Positions 32,524 to 40,874 of a stretch of 64,000 nt of DNA are shown piece by piece. Position numbers and translations under genes: made by a program. The notes under the pieces were generated by a model, which saw only the letters and a program-made list of their open reading frames with translations, did not search any database and had not been told where the DNA came from. Position 1 is the stretch's first letter; each line of letters opens with the position of its first letter. Source of the stretch: Planctomycetaceae bacterium (GTDB lineage Bacteria; Planctomycetota; Planctomycetia; Pirellulales; PNKZ01); assembly GCA_016793115.1 (NCBI GenBank), contig JAEUIN010000136.1:1-64000 (forward strand), given 5' to 3'.

Positions 32524-33777
32524 CTACGGATTCGACGGCGCCGGGGTGGTCGGCGCTGCGGGAGTTTCCGGCTTGGCGACCCCTTCCGGCGGGGTCGGCT
32601 CCGTGCCCGGGGCCGTCGGATAGTAATTCATCGCTCGTTTCACGACTTCCGGATCGAGCTTGGCCAATTCCTCCAAGTGGACTTTGGCTTCCGGCAGCGG
32701 GCAGGCCCGCAGGTAGTTCACGACCGGAAGCTTGACCCAGGAACTGTCTTCCTTGGCTTCCTTGAACAGCTTCACGAGCCGATCCATCACGGTCCAATCT
32801 TGCCAGCGGGTCAGGTCGGGGATGATCAGATCGGCGAGCGACGGCCGATCGAGCATGTGTCGCATCCCTTCCTTGAGACGATCGCGCGAAATCGCGTCGG
32901 TCTCTTGGCCGATGAAGCGCAAGGCCATGATGGCCGAGTAGGTGTCGGTGTATTCGGCATCGGCGTTCTTGAGAAACAGGCTTTCGATCAGCGGCATTCC
33001 TTCCGGGCCTTTCAGCGTCAGGTAACTGCCGATCATCGCGTCGAGCGCCGTCCGGATTTGCCGGTCTTCATTCTTGATCATCCCCTCGAGAAACTCGATG
33101 TCGCTCGGCTTGCCGCAGACGCTGAGCATGCAGAGATACAGACGACGTCGGCTCGTGCTCACGGCCGGGTCTTTAATCCAGGCCAAGAGCTTGTCGTGCT
33201 CCATTCGCTCGTTCAAAGCTTTCAGATCGGAATACGGCGCTTTGGCGAATTCGTCGTAGCTGTCGGCGGCGAGCAGCGAATCGGTGTCTTCAAAATACCG
33301 TTGGAAGAAGGCGAGGCGATCGGCCCCGGTTTCGGGCAACGACGGCAGTTTGCTGACGTATTCGATGGCCCGCTCGCTCATCGTGGTGGGCGTGCCCCAG
33401 GCGAGATTCGAGGGGTCGATGCCGAACGCCAGGAACTTGGTGCCGATCGGCTGTTCGCCGAAGTAGAGAATCTTGATCGTCGCCGGCTTCCCCTCGGGCG
33501 CGGCCGGGAGATGTTCGCCCCCTTTGATCGCCTTCACGACTTCAAACGTGCATTGGCTGGCTTCGGCCGGAGCGTCGGCCGGTTGCTCCGGCGGACGTTC
33601 GACGAGCTTGCAGATCACCGCGACGTCGTTCGACTTGATGTCTTCCGAAAGCGTGGTCTGAGCCGCGCTGCAGAATGGACAGGCGGCCGCTGGGCGCATG
33701 AGCGACGACGGCCCGACCAGGCCGGAGGCGACGACTGCGAAGCTTGCGACGACGACGGCGAAACGTGATTTCAACAT
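32524..33777 (-). CDS. Secreted CPFC-motif protein 1
   Basis: A 417-residue protein with signal peptide (MLKSRFAVVVASFAVVASG) and a mature N-terminus AAACPFCSAAQTTLSED. The middle has TFEVVKAIKGGEHLPAAPEG and TKFLAFGIDPSN, then HEAT-like helical repeats; the C-terminus is Pro-rich (TPPEGVAKPETPAAPTTPAP). It is a paralogue, by layout, of the gene at 29594-30718. It sits 32 bases after the permease gene (33810) and is probably co-transcribed with it. ATG 33775-33777 is favoured over 33795 because it gives a normal signal peptide. Confidence 0.68.
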   Translation of the reverse strand: MLKSRFAVVVASFAVVASGLVGPSSLMRPAAACPFCSAAQTTLSEDIKSNDVAVICKLVERPPEQPADAPAEASQCTFEVVKAIKGGEHLPAAPEGKPATIKILYFGEQPIGTKFLAFGIDPSNLAWGTPTTMSERAIEYVSKLPSLPETGADRLAFFQRYFEDTDSLLAADSYDEFAKAPYSDLKALNERMEHDKLLAWIKDPAVSTSRRRLYLCMLSVCGKPSDIEFLEGMIKNEDRQIRTALDAMIGSYLTLKGPEGMPLIESLFLKNADAEYTDTYSAIMALRFIGQETDAISRDRLKEGMRHMLDRPSLADLIIPDLTRWQDWTVMDRLVKLFKEAKEDSSWVKLPVVNYLRACPLPEAKVHLEELAKLDPEVVKRAMNYYPTAPGTEPTPPEGVAKPETPAAPTTPAPSNP

Positions 33778-33809
33778 CGGGACGATTCCCTGCATGAATG
33801 CGTGTGAGA

Positions 33810-35219
33810 CTAGGCCGAACTGCTCAGGGCTCGCGACACGTCGGTCTTATAGGCCGCGCGGGCCGGGAAGTAGCCGACCAAGCCGGCCAGCAGCACGAGG
33901 CCCGGCAGCAGTATTAATTCTATCGGCACGACCAAGACCCCTTCCATAAAGGGTATCTCGGCCATGGGGAACTGCAACACGCCGATTTCCACGCCGGTTT
34001 GATCAAATACATAAGGCCCGGCCGCTCCAATGAGCAAATGCCCGAGAATAAAGCCTGCCGCTCCGCCGCACAGTGCCAGCAGCAGCGATTCCAGCATCAC
34101 CACAGATAGCACCTTCGACCGGCTTGCGCCGAGCGAACGCATGATGGCGATTTCGCGGCGGCGCTCGTTCATGGAGTTGTAGATGCCCACGACGATTCCC
34201 ACGCCCGCGACCACGACGATCAGCACGGCGATCACCAAAAGAATCGTGGCGATCGGCCTCACGAACGTGTCCATCAAGATGCTGATTTCGCGCAGCGGAT
34301 AGGCGGCCTGCGCTTCGAGGCCTTCGTTGACCTCGCGGGCGATCCGATCGGCGGCGAACGGATTTTCGGGGTCGACTTTCACCAGCACGGCCGACACTTC
34401 GCGCTGCTCGACCGGGAGCGGACCGTTGACGTGGTGTTCGCCGTCTTTGGAGTGTCCTTCCATCAAGAGGAAGCCTTCGACGTTGACGAACAAGGCTTGG
34501 TCGTTCGGCGTGCCGGTCGGCTTCAAGACGCCGACGATCTTGAACGGGTCGTGCTTGTGGCCGTCGCCCGATTCGCTCACTCCGTGCGTCGGCTCGAACG
34601 AATCGCCGACCTTGAGGCCGAGTTCCCGCGCGACACGCGCGCCGATCACCGCTTCCAGGTAATACGGATTGATCTTGTGATCGTGATGCCCTTCGGCGTG
34701 GCGACGTTCGGCCTCGGCCTCTTCTTCCTCGGTCATGATCTTCGTCGGCTCGCGCTTCCAGACGCCCGCCTTCTTCGCCGCCTCTTCGCCGAAGTTGCGG
34801 CCGGAGGCGAACTCATACGGCTTCTCGTAGGCGTACTCGATCTTCTCGAACAGCTCGGGCGAAGTGCCGATGACGCGGAAGCCTTCGTAACTGTCGCCGA
34901 GGCAGATCGGAATCGCGGCTTCGACGCCGTCGCCCCACTCGCCTCCCGGCTGGAACTGTTGATAAAAGGTCCACGGAATCGGCTCGCCGGGCGTGCCGAT
35001 GTGGTAGACGGTGCTGAGCACCAGCTGCAGCGCGCTCCCCTTCTTGCCGACGATCAGGCTATAGCCCTGCGCGCCGCGGCGGAACGAATCGTCGACGACG
35101 CCGCGCAGCGTCAGCACGGCGACGATCAGCGCGACCCCGAGCGCCATCGAAAGAATGGTGAGCGTCGAGCCGAGCCCGCGCTGTTGGATGCTGCGCCAAG
35201 CGATTTTGGAGAGATGCAT
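33810..35219 (-). CDS. FtsX/MacB-type ABC permease with histidine-rich loops
   Basis: A 469-residue permease of the MacB/LolCE type: one N-terminal helix (LTILSMALGVALIVAVLTL), a large periplasmic domain, then three helices in the FtsX domain (PIATILLVIAVLIVVVAGVG, SVVMLESLLLALCGGAAGFILGH and VVPIELILLPGLVLLAGLV). The periplasmic part has His-rich loops absent in LolE: H174, H178, H179, H181 (RRHAEGHHDHK), H212, H221, H223 (GDGHKHD) and H256, H262, H263 (EGHSKDGEHHV). That points to metal binding. Its ATPase partner is encoded just upstream; the gap between them holds a period-7 repeat. Confidence 0.85.
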   Translation of the reverse strand: MHLSKIAWRSIQQRGLGSTLTILSMALGVALIVAVLTLRGVVDDSFRRGAQGYSLIVGKKGSALQLVLSTVYHIGTPGEPIPWTFYQQFQPGGEWGDGVEAAIPICLGDSYEGFRVIGTSPELFEKIEYAYEKPYEFASGRNFGEEAAKKAGVWKREPTKIMTEEEEAEAERRHAEGHHDHKINPYYLEAVIGARVARELGLKVGDSFEPTHGVSESGDGHKHDPFKIVGVLKPTGTPNDQALFVNVEGFLLMEGHSKDGEHHVNGPLPVEQREVSAVLVKVDPENPFAADRIAREVNEGLEAQAAYPLREISILMDTFVRPIATILLVIAVLIVVVAGVGIVVGIYNSMNERRREIAIMRSLGASRSKVLSVVMLESLLLALCGGAAGFILGHLLIGAAGPYVFDQTGVEIGVLQFPMAEIPFMEGVLVVPIELILLPGLVLLAGLVGYFPARAAYKTDVSRALSSSA

Positions 35220-35227
35220 GGGGAGGG

Positions 35228-35328
35228 CAGGCGCTAGGCGTTAGGCGCTAGGCGCTATTAAAGAGTTTTGGAGTTGCTTCGTTTGTCCGACTAGCGCCAA
35301 GCGCCTAACGCCTAGCGCCTAGCCGGCG
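35228..35328. repeat. Period-7 GCTAGGC repeat, inverted pair, copy 3
   Basis: Left arm GGCGCTAGGCGTTAGGCGCT (35230-35258), right arm CTAGCGCCAAGCGCCTAACG and CCTAGCGCC (35291-35323), forming a large hairpin between the ABC ATPase and permease genes. It contains the TAG stop of the ATPase gene (35319-35321), so its C-terminus appears to be set by the repeat. Confidence 0.8.
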
Positions 35329-35987
35329 GCCACCATGTTGAGTTCTTCCAGCCGTTCCACACGCTCAAACTGCTCCGCGACCTGCGGCGAGTGAGTGACC
35401 ATCAAGAGCGCGACGTTTTCTTCGCGGCACGTTTGGCGGATCAGGTCGAGAACTTGTTGCTGATTACGCGAGTCGATGCTCGCCGTCGGTTCGTCGGCCA
35501 ACAGCAACTTCGGCTTGTTGGCCAGCGCGCGGGCCACGGCCGTGCGCTGCTGCTCGCCGACGGAGAGCGTCGTCGGCTTGTGATCGAACCGCTTCCCGAG
35601 CCCGACGCGCTCCAGCAGGTGCTTCGCTCGCGCTTCGTCCGGCTTGCGGCCGCAAAAGCTCATTCCCAACAGCACGTTTTCCAAAGCCGAGAAGCCGGCG
35701 AGGAGATTAAACGTTTGAAAAATGTAGCCGATGTTGTTGGCGCGAAACAAATCGCGGCCGGCCTCGGCGAGCTTCGTGATGTCGGTGCCGTCGATCCGCA
35801 CGCTGCCGGCGTCGGGCCGCGTGATTCCCGCAATGACGTGCAGGAGCGTCGTCTTGCCGCTGCCGCTCTGTCCGCTGAGTACGAGCTGCTCGCCGGCGGC
35901 GACTTCAAAACGGGGCACATTGAGAATATCGAGCGTCGACCCGTCGGGGAGCCGGAACGACTTGCGAACGTTTTCCACCAGCAGCAT
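35319..35987 (-). CDS. ABC transporter ATP-binding protein, LolD/MacB type
   Basis: A 222-residue ATPase: Walker A GQSGSGKTT near residue 40, Q-loop in YIFQTFNLL, signature LSVGEQQRTAVARAL, Walker B LLLADEPTAS and the H-loop LMVTHS. It belongs to the class that drives MacB/LolCE-type permeases, in which ATP use moves the periplasmic domain. The partner is the permease at 33810-35219. It is the first gene of the run and its start is ATG at 35985-35987. The stop TAG is in a repeat; the last residues are NMVAAG. Confidence 0.9.
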   Translation of the reverse strand: MLLVENVRKSFRLPDGSTLDILNVPRFEVAAGEQLVLSGQSGSGKTTLLHVIAGITRPDAGSVRIDGTDITKLAEAGRDLFRANNIGYIFQTFNLLAGFSALENVLLGMSFCGRKPDEARAKHLLERVGLGKRFDHKPTTLSVGEQQRTAVARALANKPKLLLADEPTASIDSRNQQQVLDLIRQTCREENVALLMVTHSPQVAEQFERVERLEELNMVAAG

Positions 35988-36303
35988 CGGAACGACTCAT
36001 CACCGGGGCGCGATTCGAGCAAGAAACGAGCCCGGCATTTTCGCCGATTTGCAACACGATTGCAAGAACGCCGGCATGCGCTCGGGCCCGTTATTCATCC
36101 GGAGAAGGGGGATAAGGGGATGCGGGGGATACTTTTAGTTTCTAGTTTTTGGATTTTGGAGATGCCCAGGCTCTGGATGTGGCTTTCAAAGATCGCGTCG
36201 GACTACGACGCCAAAAACTGAAAACCAACTCCTTATCTCCCTCATCCCCTCCTATCCCCTTATTCCCCTTCTTGGGATTTCGAATCGACATGGCGACGAG
36301 CGG
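35988..36303. other. Gene-free stretch with a long inverted repeat
   Basis: No gene. It lies between the ABC ATPase start and the end of the ADH gene on the same strand, so it should contain the promoter of the ABC operon, but no clear site was found. Most of it is the inverted repeat at 36100-36275. Confidence 0.55.
36100..36275. repeat. Long inverted repeat, GGGGATAAGGGGAT family
   Basis: The left arm has GAGAAGGGGGATAAGGGGAT and TTTTTGGATTTTGG; the right arm has the complement, CCAAAAACTGAAAACC, CATCCCCTCCTATCCCC and TTATTCCCCTTCTT. The arms match imperfectly over about 60 bases with a 40-base loop. Purine-rich G runs give the left arm strong strand asymmetry. Confidence 0.65.
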
Positions 36304-37314
36304 TCAGAAGTCGGCGTCGAGCACGATGCGATAGCGGGCCTTGCCCGCTTCGAGCCGCTCGAAGGCTTCGTTGATCTTGCTCATCGGCATGTGCTCGGTT
36401 TGCGGCGTGATGTTGTGGCGCGCGGCGAATGTGAGCATGTCGGCGATATCGACCGGCGAGCCGGTCGGCGAGCCGGAGACGCTCCGCTGCGCGAAGATCA
36501 ATGACATCGCGCCGACGGGAATCGGCTCCAGCACCGCGCCGACGACGTGCAACCGGCCGTTCGGGGCGAGCGTGCCGATCAACGCGGCCCAATCCAGCGC
36601 GACGTTCACCGTGACGACGAGCAAGTCGATTCGGCCCGCCAGTTTCTTGATCGCCGCCGAGTCGCGGCTCGAGACGACGTTGTGCGCCCCGAAGCCGCGG
36701 GCCTCGTCGAACTTGCTTTCGCTCGACGTAAACGCGGTGACTTCGCAGCCGTAGGCCGCGGCGAACTTGACCCCCATGTGCCCCAGCCCGCCGATGCCGA
36801 CGATCCCTACTCGACTTGTCGGCTTGGCGTACATGGCGATCGGGTTGAACACCGTGATGCCGCCGCAAAGCAGCGGCCCCGCTTCGGCGTAGGCGAGCTT
36901 CTCCGGCAGCGGAATCGTCCATGCCCAATGCGCACGCACGCGCTGGGCGAATCCGCCGCGATGGCCGACGATCGTCGGGACGGCTCGCGAGCACAAATGT
37001 TGATCGCCCGACAAGCACGGTCGGCAGGCCATGCAACTCGCCGAAGTCCAGCCGATGCCGACGCGCTGCCCCGGCTTGACGCCGCGCGCCGCCGGGCCGA
37101 CTTCCACCACCCGCCCGATCACTTCGTGCCCCAGCACGGCCGGAAAACGCGAGAAGCCCCATTCGTTGTTGAGCACCGAGACGTCGGAATGGCAGAGCCC
37201 GCAATTTTCGACTTCGACTTCCACGTCTTCGGCCGCGAGCGGCCCGAGATCGATCGCTTGCCGCTCGAACTTTTGCTTGGCCCCGGCGGCGACCCACGCT
37301 TCGATAGTCGACAT
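36304..37314 (-). CDS. Zinc-dependent NAD(P) alcohol dehydrogenase
   Basis: A 336-residue medium-chain dehydrogenase. The catalytic zinc site is in ENCGLCHSDVSVLNNE and LGHEVIGRVVEVG; the structural zinc has four Cys (CMACRPCLSGDQHLC); the Rossmann motif is GIGGLGHMG, followed by ITTFTSSESK-like AFTSSESKFDEARGFGA. It is closest in pattern to the YahK/AdhC (CAD-like) aldehyde reductases that use NADPH. ATG 37312-37314 gives MSTIEAWVAAG; further upstream is not conserved. It is divergent from the dehydrogenase at 37458. Confidence 0.9.
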   Translation of the reverse strand: MSTIEAWVAAGAKQKFERQAIDLGPLAAEDVEVEVENCGLCHSDVSVLNNEWGFSRFPAVLGHEVIGRVVEVGPAARGVKPGQRVGIGWTSASCMACRPCLSGDQHLCSRAVPTIVGHRGGFAQRVRAHWAWTIPLPEKLAYAEAGPLLCGGITVFNPIAMYAKPTSRVGIVGIGGLGHMGVKFAAAYGCEVTAFTSSESKFDEARGFGAHNVVSSRDSAAIKKLAGRIDLLVVTVNVALDWAALIGTLAPNGRLHVVGAVLEPIPVGAMSLIFAQRSVSGSPTGSPVDIADMLTFAARHNITPQTEHMPMSKINEAFERLEAGKARYRIVLDADF

Positions 37315-37457
37315 GGCAAAATCTCCTCGTCTCTTTTCTGAGTCTGTAGACCTGCGGATCGGCTCGTTATATCGTAGCGCGCCACCGGAAAGCACCAACC
37401 TCTTGCGGGACTCGCAACGTCGTTCCGCGCCAAGCTCGTTTCTCTTGAAACTTACCG

Positions 37458-38516
37458 ATGAAGACCTACAAGATCGCTCTCTATCCCGGCGACGGGATCG
37501 GACCCGAAGTCGTCGACCAAGCGGTGCGCGTGCTCGACGCCGTGCAGGCCGGCGGCGGCTTTCAGCTTGCCTACACGCGGCTGCCGTGGGGCTACGAATA
37601 TTGGCGCAAGCACGGCCGAGTCGTGCCCGACGACTTTCTCGACGTACTCCGCCCGTTCGACGCGATCTTGCTCGGCGCGGTCGGCTGGCCTGCGGAAGTG
37701 CCCGACCATGTAACGCTCGCGCCTCTCGTGAAGATCCGGCAAACGTTCGATCAATACGCCTGCATTCGTCCCTCGAAGCTCTTACCCGGCGTGAACAGCG
37801 TGCTCGCCGGCAAAGGGCCGGCCGAGATCGATTTCGTCGTGCTCCGCGAAAACTCCGAAGGGGAATACGTCGATTCCGGTTCGCGGTTCCACCAAGGCCG
37901 CGACGACGAGTTCGCCCTGCAAACGGCCATTCACACGCGCCGCGGGGTCGAACGCATTCTCCGGTTCGGCTTCGAGATGGCCCGCAAGCGCCGCAAGCGG
38001 CTGACGATGATCACCAAGAGCAACGCCCAGCGGTTCGCCTACACGCTCTGGGACGACTTGCTCGAGGCGGTGCGCGGCGACTATCCCGACGTCGCGGCCG
38101 ATAAGCTCCATTGCGACGCCGCGGCGATGGACATGGTCCGCCGGCCCCAGCGGTTCGACGTCGTCGTCGCCTCCAACTTATTCGGCGACCTGCTCACGGA
38201 CTTAGGCGGCGTGATCGGCGGCGGGCTGGGGCTCGCCCCGAGCACCAATACGAACCCCGAGCGGCGGTATCCCTCGATGTTCGAGCCGGTCCACGGGTCG
38301 GCGCCCGACATCGCCGGGCGCGGCGTCGCCAATCCGATCGCCGCGGTGCTTAGCGCCGCAATGATGCTGGAGTGGCTCGGCGAAGATGCCGCCGCCGCGC
38401 TCGTCCGCAAGGCGGTCGAAACGGCGCTCGCCGGCGGCGCGAAAACGCCCGACCTCGGCGGCTCGCTTACCACGAGCCAAATGGGCGACGCCCTGCTCCG
38501 CGCCTTGGAAAACTAG
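37458..38516 (+). CDS. ttuC: Tartrate / D-malate dehydrogenase (isopropylmalate dehydrogenase family)
   Basis: A 352-residue beta-decarboxylating dehydrogenase. The family motifs are PGDGIGPEVV, GAVGWPAEVPDHVTL, IRQTFDQYACIRP, VLRENSEGEY and NLFGDLLTDLGGVIGGGLGL, with LFGDILSD-type metal ligands. The block YEYWRKHGRVVPDDFLDVL fits tartrate dehydrogenase/D-malate dehydrogenase (TtuC/DmlA) better than LeuB. It probably oxidises D-malate or tartrate with NAD and divalent metal. Substrate assignment between these is uncertain. It is followed after 52 bases by an SDR gene on the same strand. Confidence 0.85.
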   Translation: MKTYKIALYPGDGIGPEVVDQAVRVLDAVQAGGGFQLAYTRLPWGYEYWRKHGRVVPDDFLDVLRPFDAILLGAVGWPAEVPDHVTLAPLVKIRQTFDQYACIRPSKLLPGVNSVLAGKGPAEIDFVVLRENSEGEYVDSGSRFHQGRDDEFALQTAIHTRRGVERILRFGFEMARKRRKRLTMITKSNAQRFAYTLWDDLLEAVRGDYPDVAADKLHCDAAAMDMVRRPQRFDVVVASNLFGDLLTDLGGVIGGGLGLAPSTNTNPERRYPSMFEPVHGSAPDIAGRGVANPIAAVLSAAMMLEWLGEDAAAALVRKAVETALAGGAKTPDLGGSLTTSQMGDALLRALEN

Positions 38517-38568
38517 GCTCGCCGGCGTAATCTTTCGGTCTTCCCTTCGTCCTCGCGAATCGCATTCT

Positions 38569-39333
38569 ATGCGCCTGAAAAACAAATCCGCCGTCGTCAC
38601 GGGAGCCTCGAGCGGCATCGGCCGCGCCATTGCCGAGTTGTTCGCCCGCGAAGGAGCGGCCGTCGTCGTCGCCGATTTGAACGAAGCAGGCGGGCAGGAA
38701 GTCGTCGCCGCGATCCGCTCCGCCGGCGGCCGCGCCGAGTTCGTCCGTTGCGACGTCGCCAACGAGGCCGAATGCCGTGCGGCTTGCGACGCCGCGGTGC
38801 GCGCGTTCGGCGGGCTCAACGTCGTCGTCAACAACGCCGCCGCCTTCATCTACGGCTCCGTCGAGGAAACCACTTACGACCAGTGGCAAAAGGTCTGGAA
38901 CGTCAACGTCGTCGGGCAGGCCCAAATGGTGAAGAGCGCGCTCCCCGCTCTGCGCAAAGCCGGCGGCGGGGCGGTCGTCAACATCGCGTCGCAGAGCAGC
39001 TTCATCGCGCAGGCCAACTACGTGCCGTACAACTCGTCGAAGGCCGGCATCCTGCAGCTCACGCGCTGCCTCGCGCTGGACCTCGCGAAAGACAACGTCC
39101 GCGTCAACGCCGTCTCGCCCGGCACGATCAAGACTCCGGCCGTGGATCATTGCATCCATGTGCAAGGGATGACGCTCGAAGAAGGCTACAAGCGGTTCGG
39201 CGAAGACGCCGTGCTCAAGCGGCTCGGCGAGCCGATCGAGATCGCCAATGCCGTGCTGTTCCTCGCCTCCGACGAAGCGAGCTACATCACCGGCGCGAAC
39301 CTGGTCGTCGACGGCGGGGCGACGATCGACTAG
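38569..39333 (+). CDS. SDR-family oxidoreductase
   Basis: A 254-residue classical short-chain dehydrogenase: TGASSGIG near residue 12, NNAA near 88, catalytic Ser in NIASQSSF, Tyr-Lys in YNSSKAG, and the C-terminal VVDGGATID typical of the FabG-like group. The VVVADLNEAG stretch after the nucleotide loop favours NAD. It may act together with the preceding dehydrogenase on sugar acids or hydroxy acids, which is inference from position. ATG 38569 is chosen because the upstream frame lies inside the preceding gene. Confidence 0.88.
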   Translation: MRLKNKSAVVTGASSGIGRAIAELFAREGAAVVVADLNEAGGQEVVAAIRSAGGRAEFVRCDVANEAECRAACDAAVRAFGGLNVVVNNAAAFIYGSVEETTYDQWQKVWNVNVVGQAQMVKSALPALRKAGGGAVVNIASQSSFIAQANYVPYNSSKAGILQLTRCLALDLAKDNVRVNAVSPGTIKTPAVDHCIHVQGMTLEEGYKRFGEDAVLKRLGEPIEIANAVLFLASDEASYITGANLVVDGGATID

Positions 39334-40028
39334 CTCCGCCCGCCTTCCGCTCCTGCGGCCCTGCCCGCCCCCTGCGCCCTCGGCCGGCCGGTTCGATCGG
39401 AGCCTCTACGCGAGCGCGCACTCCGAGCGAGCCGACGGCGCGGCCGTGTTTTGCGCGCAACCTTGCAACGTACGCCTGCGGCGGCCGGTGCGTCGATCCT
39501 CGTTTTTGGCCGGCCTGCGATTCGTCCGCGAAAGAGCCGCTTCGCCGCGCGGAATCTCTCGTCGGCAGCTCGATTTCGCCCCTCCGCCTACGCGCCGGCT
39601 CCGCCCTCCGCCGCTCCTAGGCGGGCCGCGTTCGTTCGTGCACCGTCCTCCGAGCGAGAGCCGGTCGCCGCCGGCCAAATCCGGTGTGGTAACATCACGG
39701 CTCGTCGTGGGCGTCGCGACGACGGCCCGCCGCCGCCCCGCCCACGGCAAGCCGCGGCTCTGCGGACGGCCCGCTGTTTCCTCAACACGCGTCTCTCCTC
39801 ACCGCTCGACTTCTCCTCATGGGAACGACGACGATGTCGCAGATCGCCTGCCGCCGGTTCGCGTTACGCCCTACGCGTCGCGGCGCAAGGAAGGAACCCG
39901 GAGGGTTCCGAGAGAGTAGCCGGTGGTCGAGGCCGAGCGGGCGACGAAGTCGCGGCCGGCCGAACACCACCGGTAAGTCCGTCTGCGAACCCTCCGGGTT
40001 CTATTTACTCAGTTCGATCATCGACGAA
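39334..40028. other. Long gene-free stretch with one repeat hairpin
   Basis: About 700 bases of GC-rich DNA between the SDR gene and the HNH gene. I see no frame with family likeness, no RNA gene and no clear promoter. The hairpin at 39893-40001 is the only structured element. Confidence 0.55.
39893..40001. repeat. GTCTGCGAACCCTCCGGGTT element, full hairpin
   Basis: Left arm GAACCCGGAGGGTTCCG, then GTAGCCGGTGGTCG; right arm CGAACACCACCGG, then GTCTGCGAACCCTCCGGGTT. The arms are inverted copies with a GC-rich middle. The right arm matches the element at 2700-2766, so this is a dispersed family whose full form is a hairpin. Confidence 0.75.
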
Positions 40029-40574
40029 TTAAGTGACCTTAAGTCGTAGTTGTTCCGCAAGTCGATCGGCTTCCTTCATCAGTTCAAAGATCGAATTTCT
40101 TATCTCGACGTATCGTCGCCAGTCTTTAGGGCGCGCGCGGTTCGCCGCCGACAGATCGACCGGCTTGGCATACTTCGCGAGGTATCGCTTGATCCTCGAT
40201 TCCAGCTTGGTGCGCCGCGTTGCATCGGGAATCGCTTTGCGGATAAACGCTTTCCAATCCTGATTTCCCTTCTTCGAGTTGCAAGGTTTGCAGCAAGGGA
40301 CAAGATTGCCGACTTGGTGGCCATACCCGTTCAGTTGTGAAGCTTTTACGAGACCGACCAAATGGTCCCACGTTTGAGCCTCAGCGCCGCAGTAGGTGCA
40401 GCGCAGATCATCGACGTTCGTTTGGCCAAGCGTTTTCATTGCTTTAGCAAGCCGCGTCATCTCAAATGAATCGCACGGCGCCAAGGCCGATGCGAAGGCA
40501 TGATTGATCGTCGTCTTTCGGCGCTGCACGATTGAGTAAGGCCGGAGATGATTCTTGATGCTTGCTAGTCGCAT
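40029..40574 (-). CDS. HNH endonuclease
   Basis: A 181-residue protein with an HNH core: C59 and C62 (CTYCG), the DH pair at 70-71 (TWDHLVGLVKAS), N90 (HQVGNLVP) and C94, C95, C98 (PCCKPCNSKKGN). The zinc and catalytic His/Asn residues are complete. The C-terminal part is basic and helical. It is lower in GC than the metabolic neighbours, which suggests recent arrival, but no phage or mobile gene is beside it. Its DNA target is unknown; it could be a stand-alone mobile or restriction nuclease. Confidence 0.82.
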   Translation of the reverse strand: MRLASIKNHLRPYSIVQRRKTTINHAFASALAPCDSFEMTRLAKAMKTLGQTNVDDLRCTYCGAEAQTWDHLVGLVKASQLNGYGHQVGNLVPCCKPCNSKKGNQDWKAFIRKAIPDATRRTKLESRIKRYLAKYAKPVDLSAANRARPKDWRRYVEIRNSIFELMKEADRLAEQLRLKVT

Positions 40575-40874
40575 TACTGTTTCGTCATGTCCGGGTGAAT
40601 TGATCGCCGATTGTCTAACTCACAGTCTACGTAGAAAGAATAGGACGCACGAGAACGTCGAATCGCAGTCGCCAGCTTGAATCGCCAAGGTGCCACAACC
40701 AAACTAAAACGGCGCGTTCGCAGCCCAAGTTTTTAAGTCGCCCGCGGGGATGGCACGAACAATTTTCCGTGCGCCGGAGGAGTTCTCTTGTCGCTGCGCT
40801 TACCCGATAATCAGTGGTCGTGCCTATCCGCCGCCTACCTGAACTGTTGTTTTACGTACCGGAGGAATTCGGCG
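40575..40874. other. Gene-free stretch between HNH and zinc-ribbon genes
   Basis: Divergent intergenic region of 300 bases with lower GC. It should hold promoters for both flanking genes, but I found no convincing -35/-10 pair and no repeat. Confidence 0.45.

Noticed and set aside
39406-39919. Coding frames in the gap after the SDR gene
   Set aside because: Several overlapping frames on both strands are similar in length, rich in Arg/Ala/Pro, with no ribosome-binding site or family pattern.
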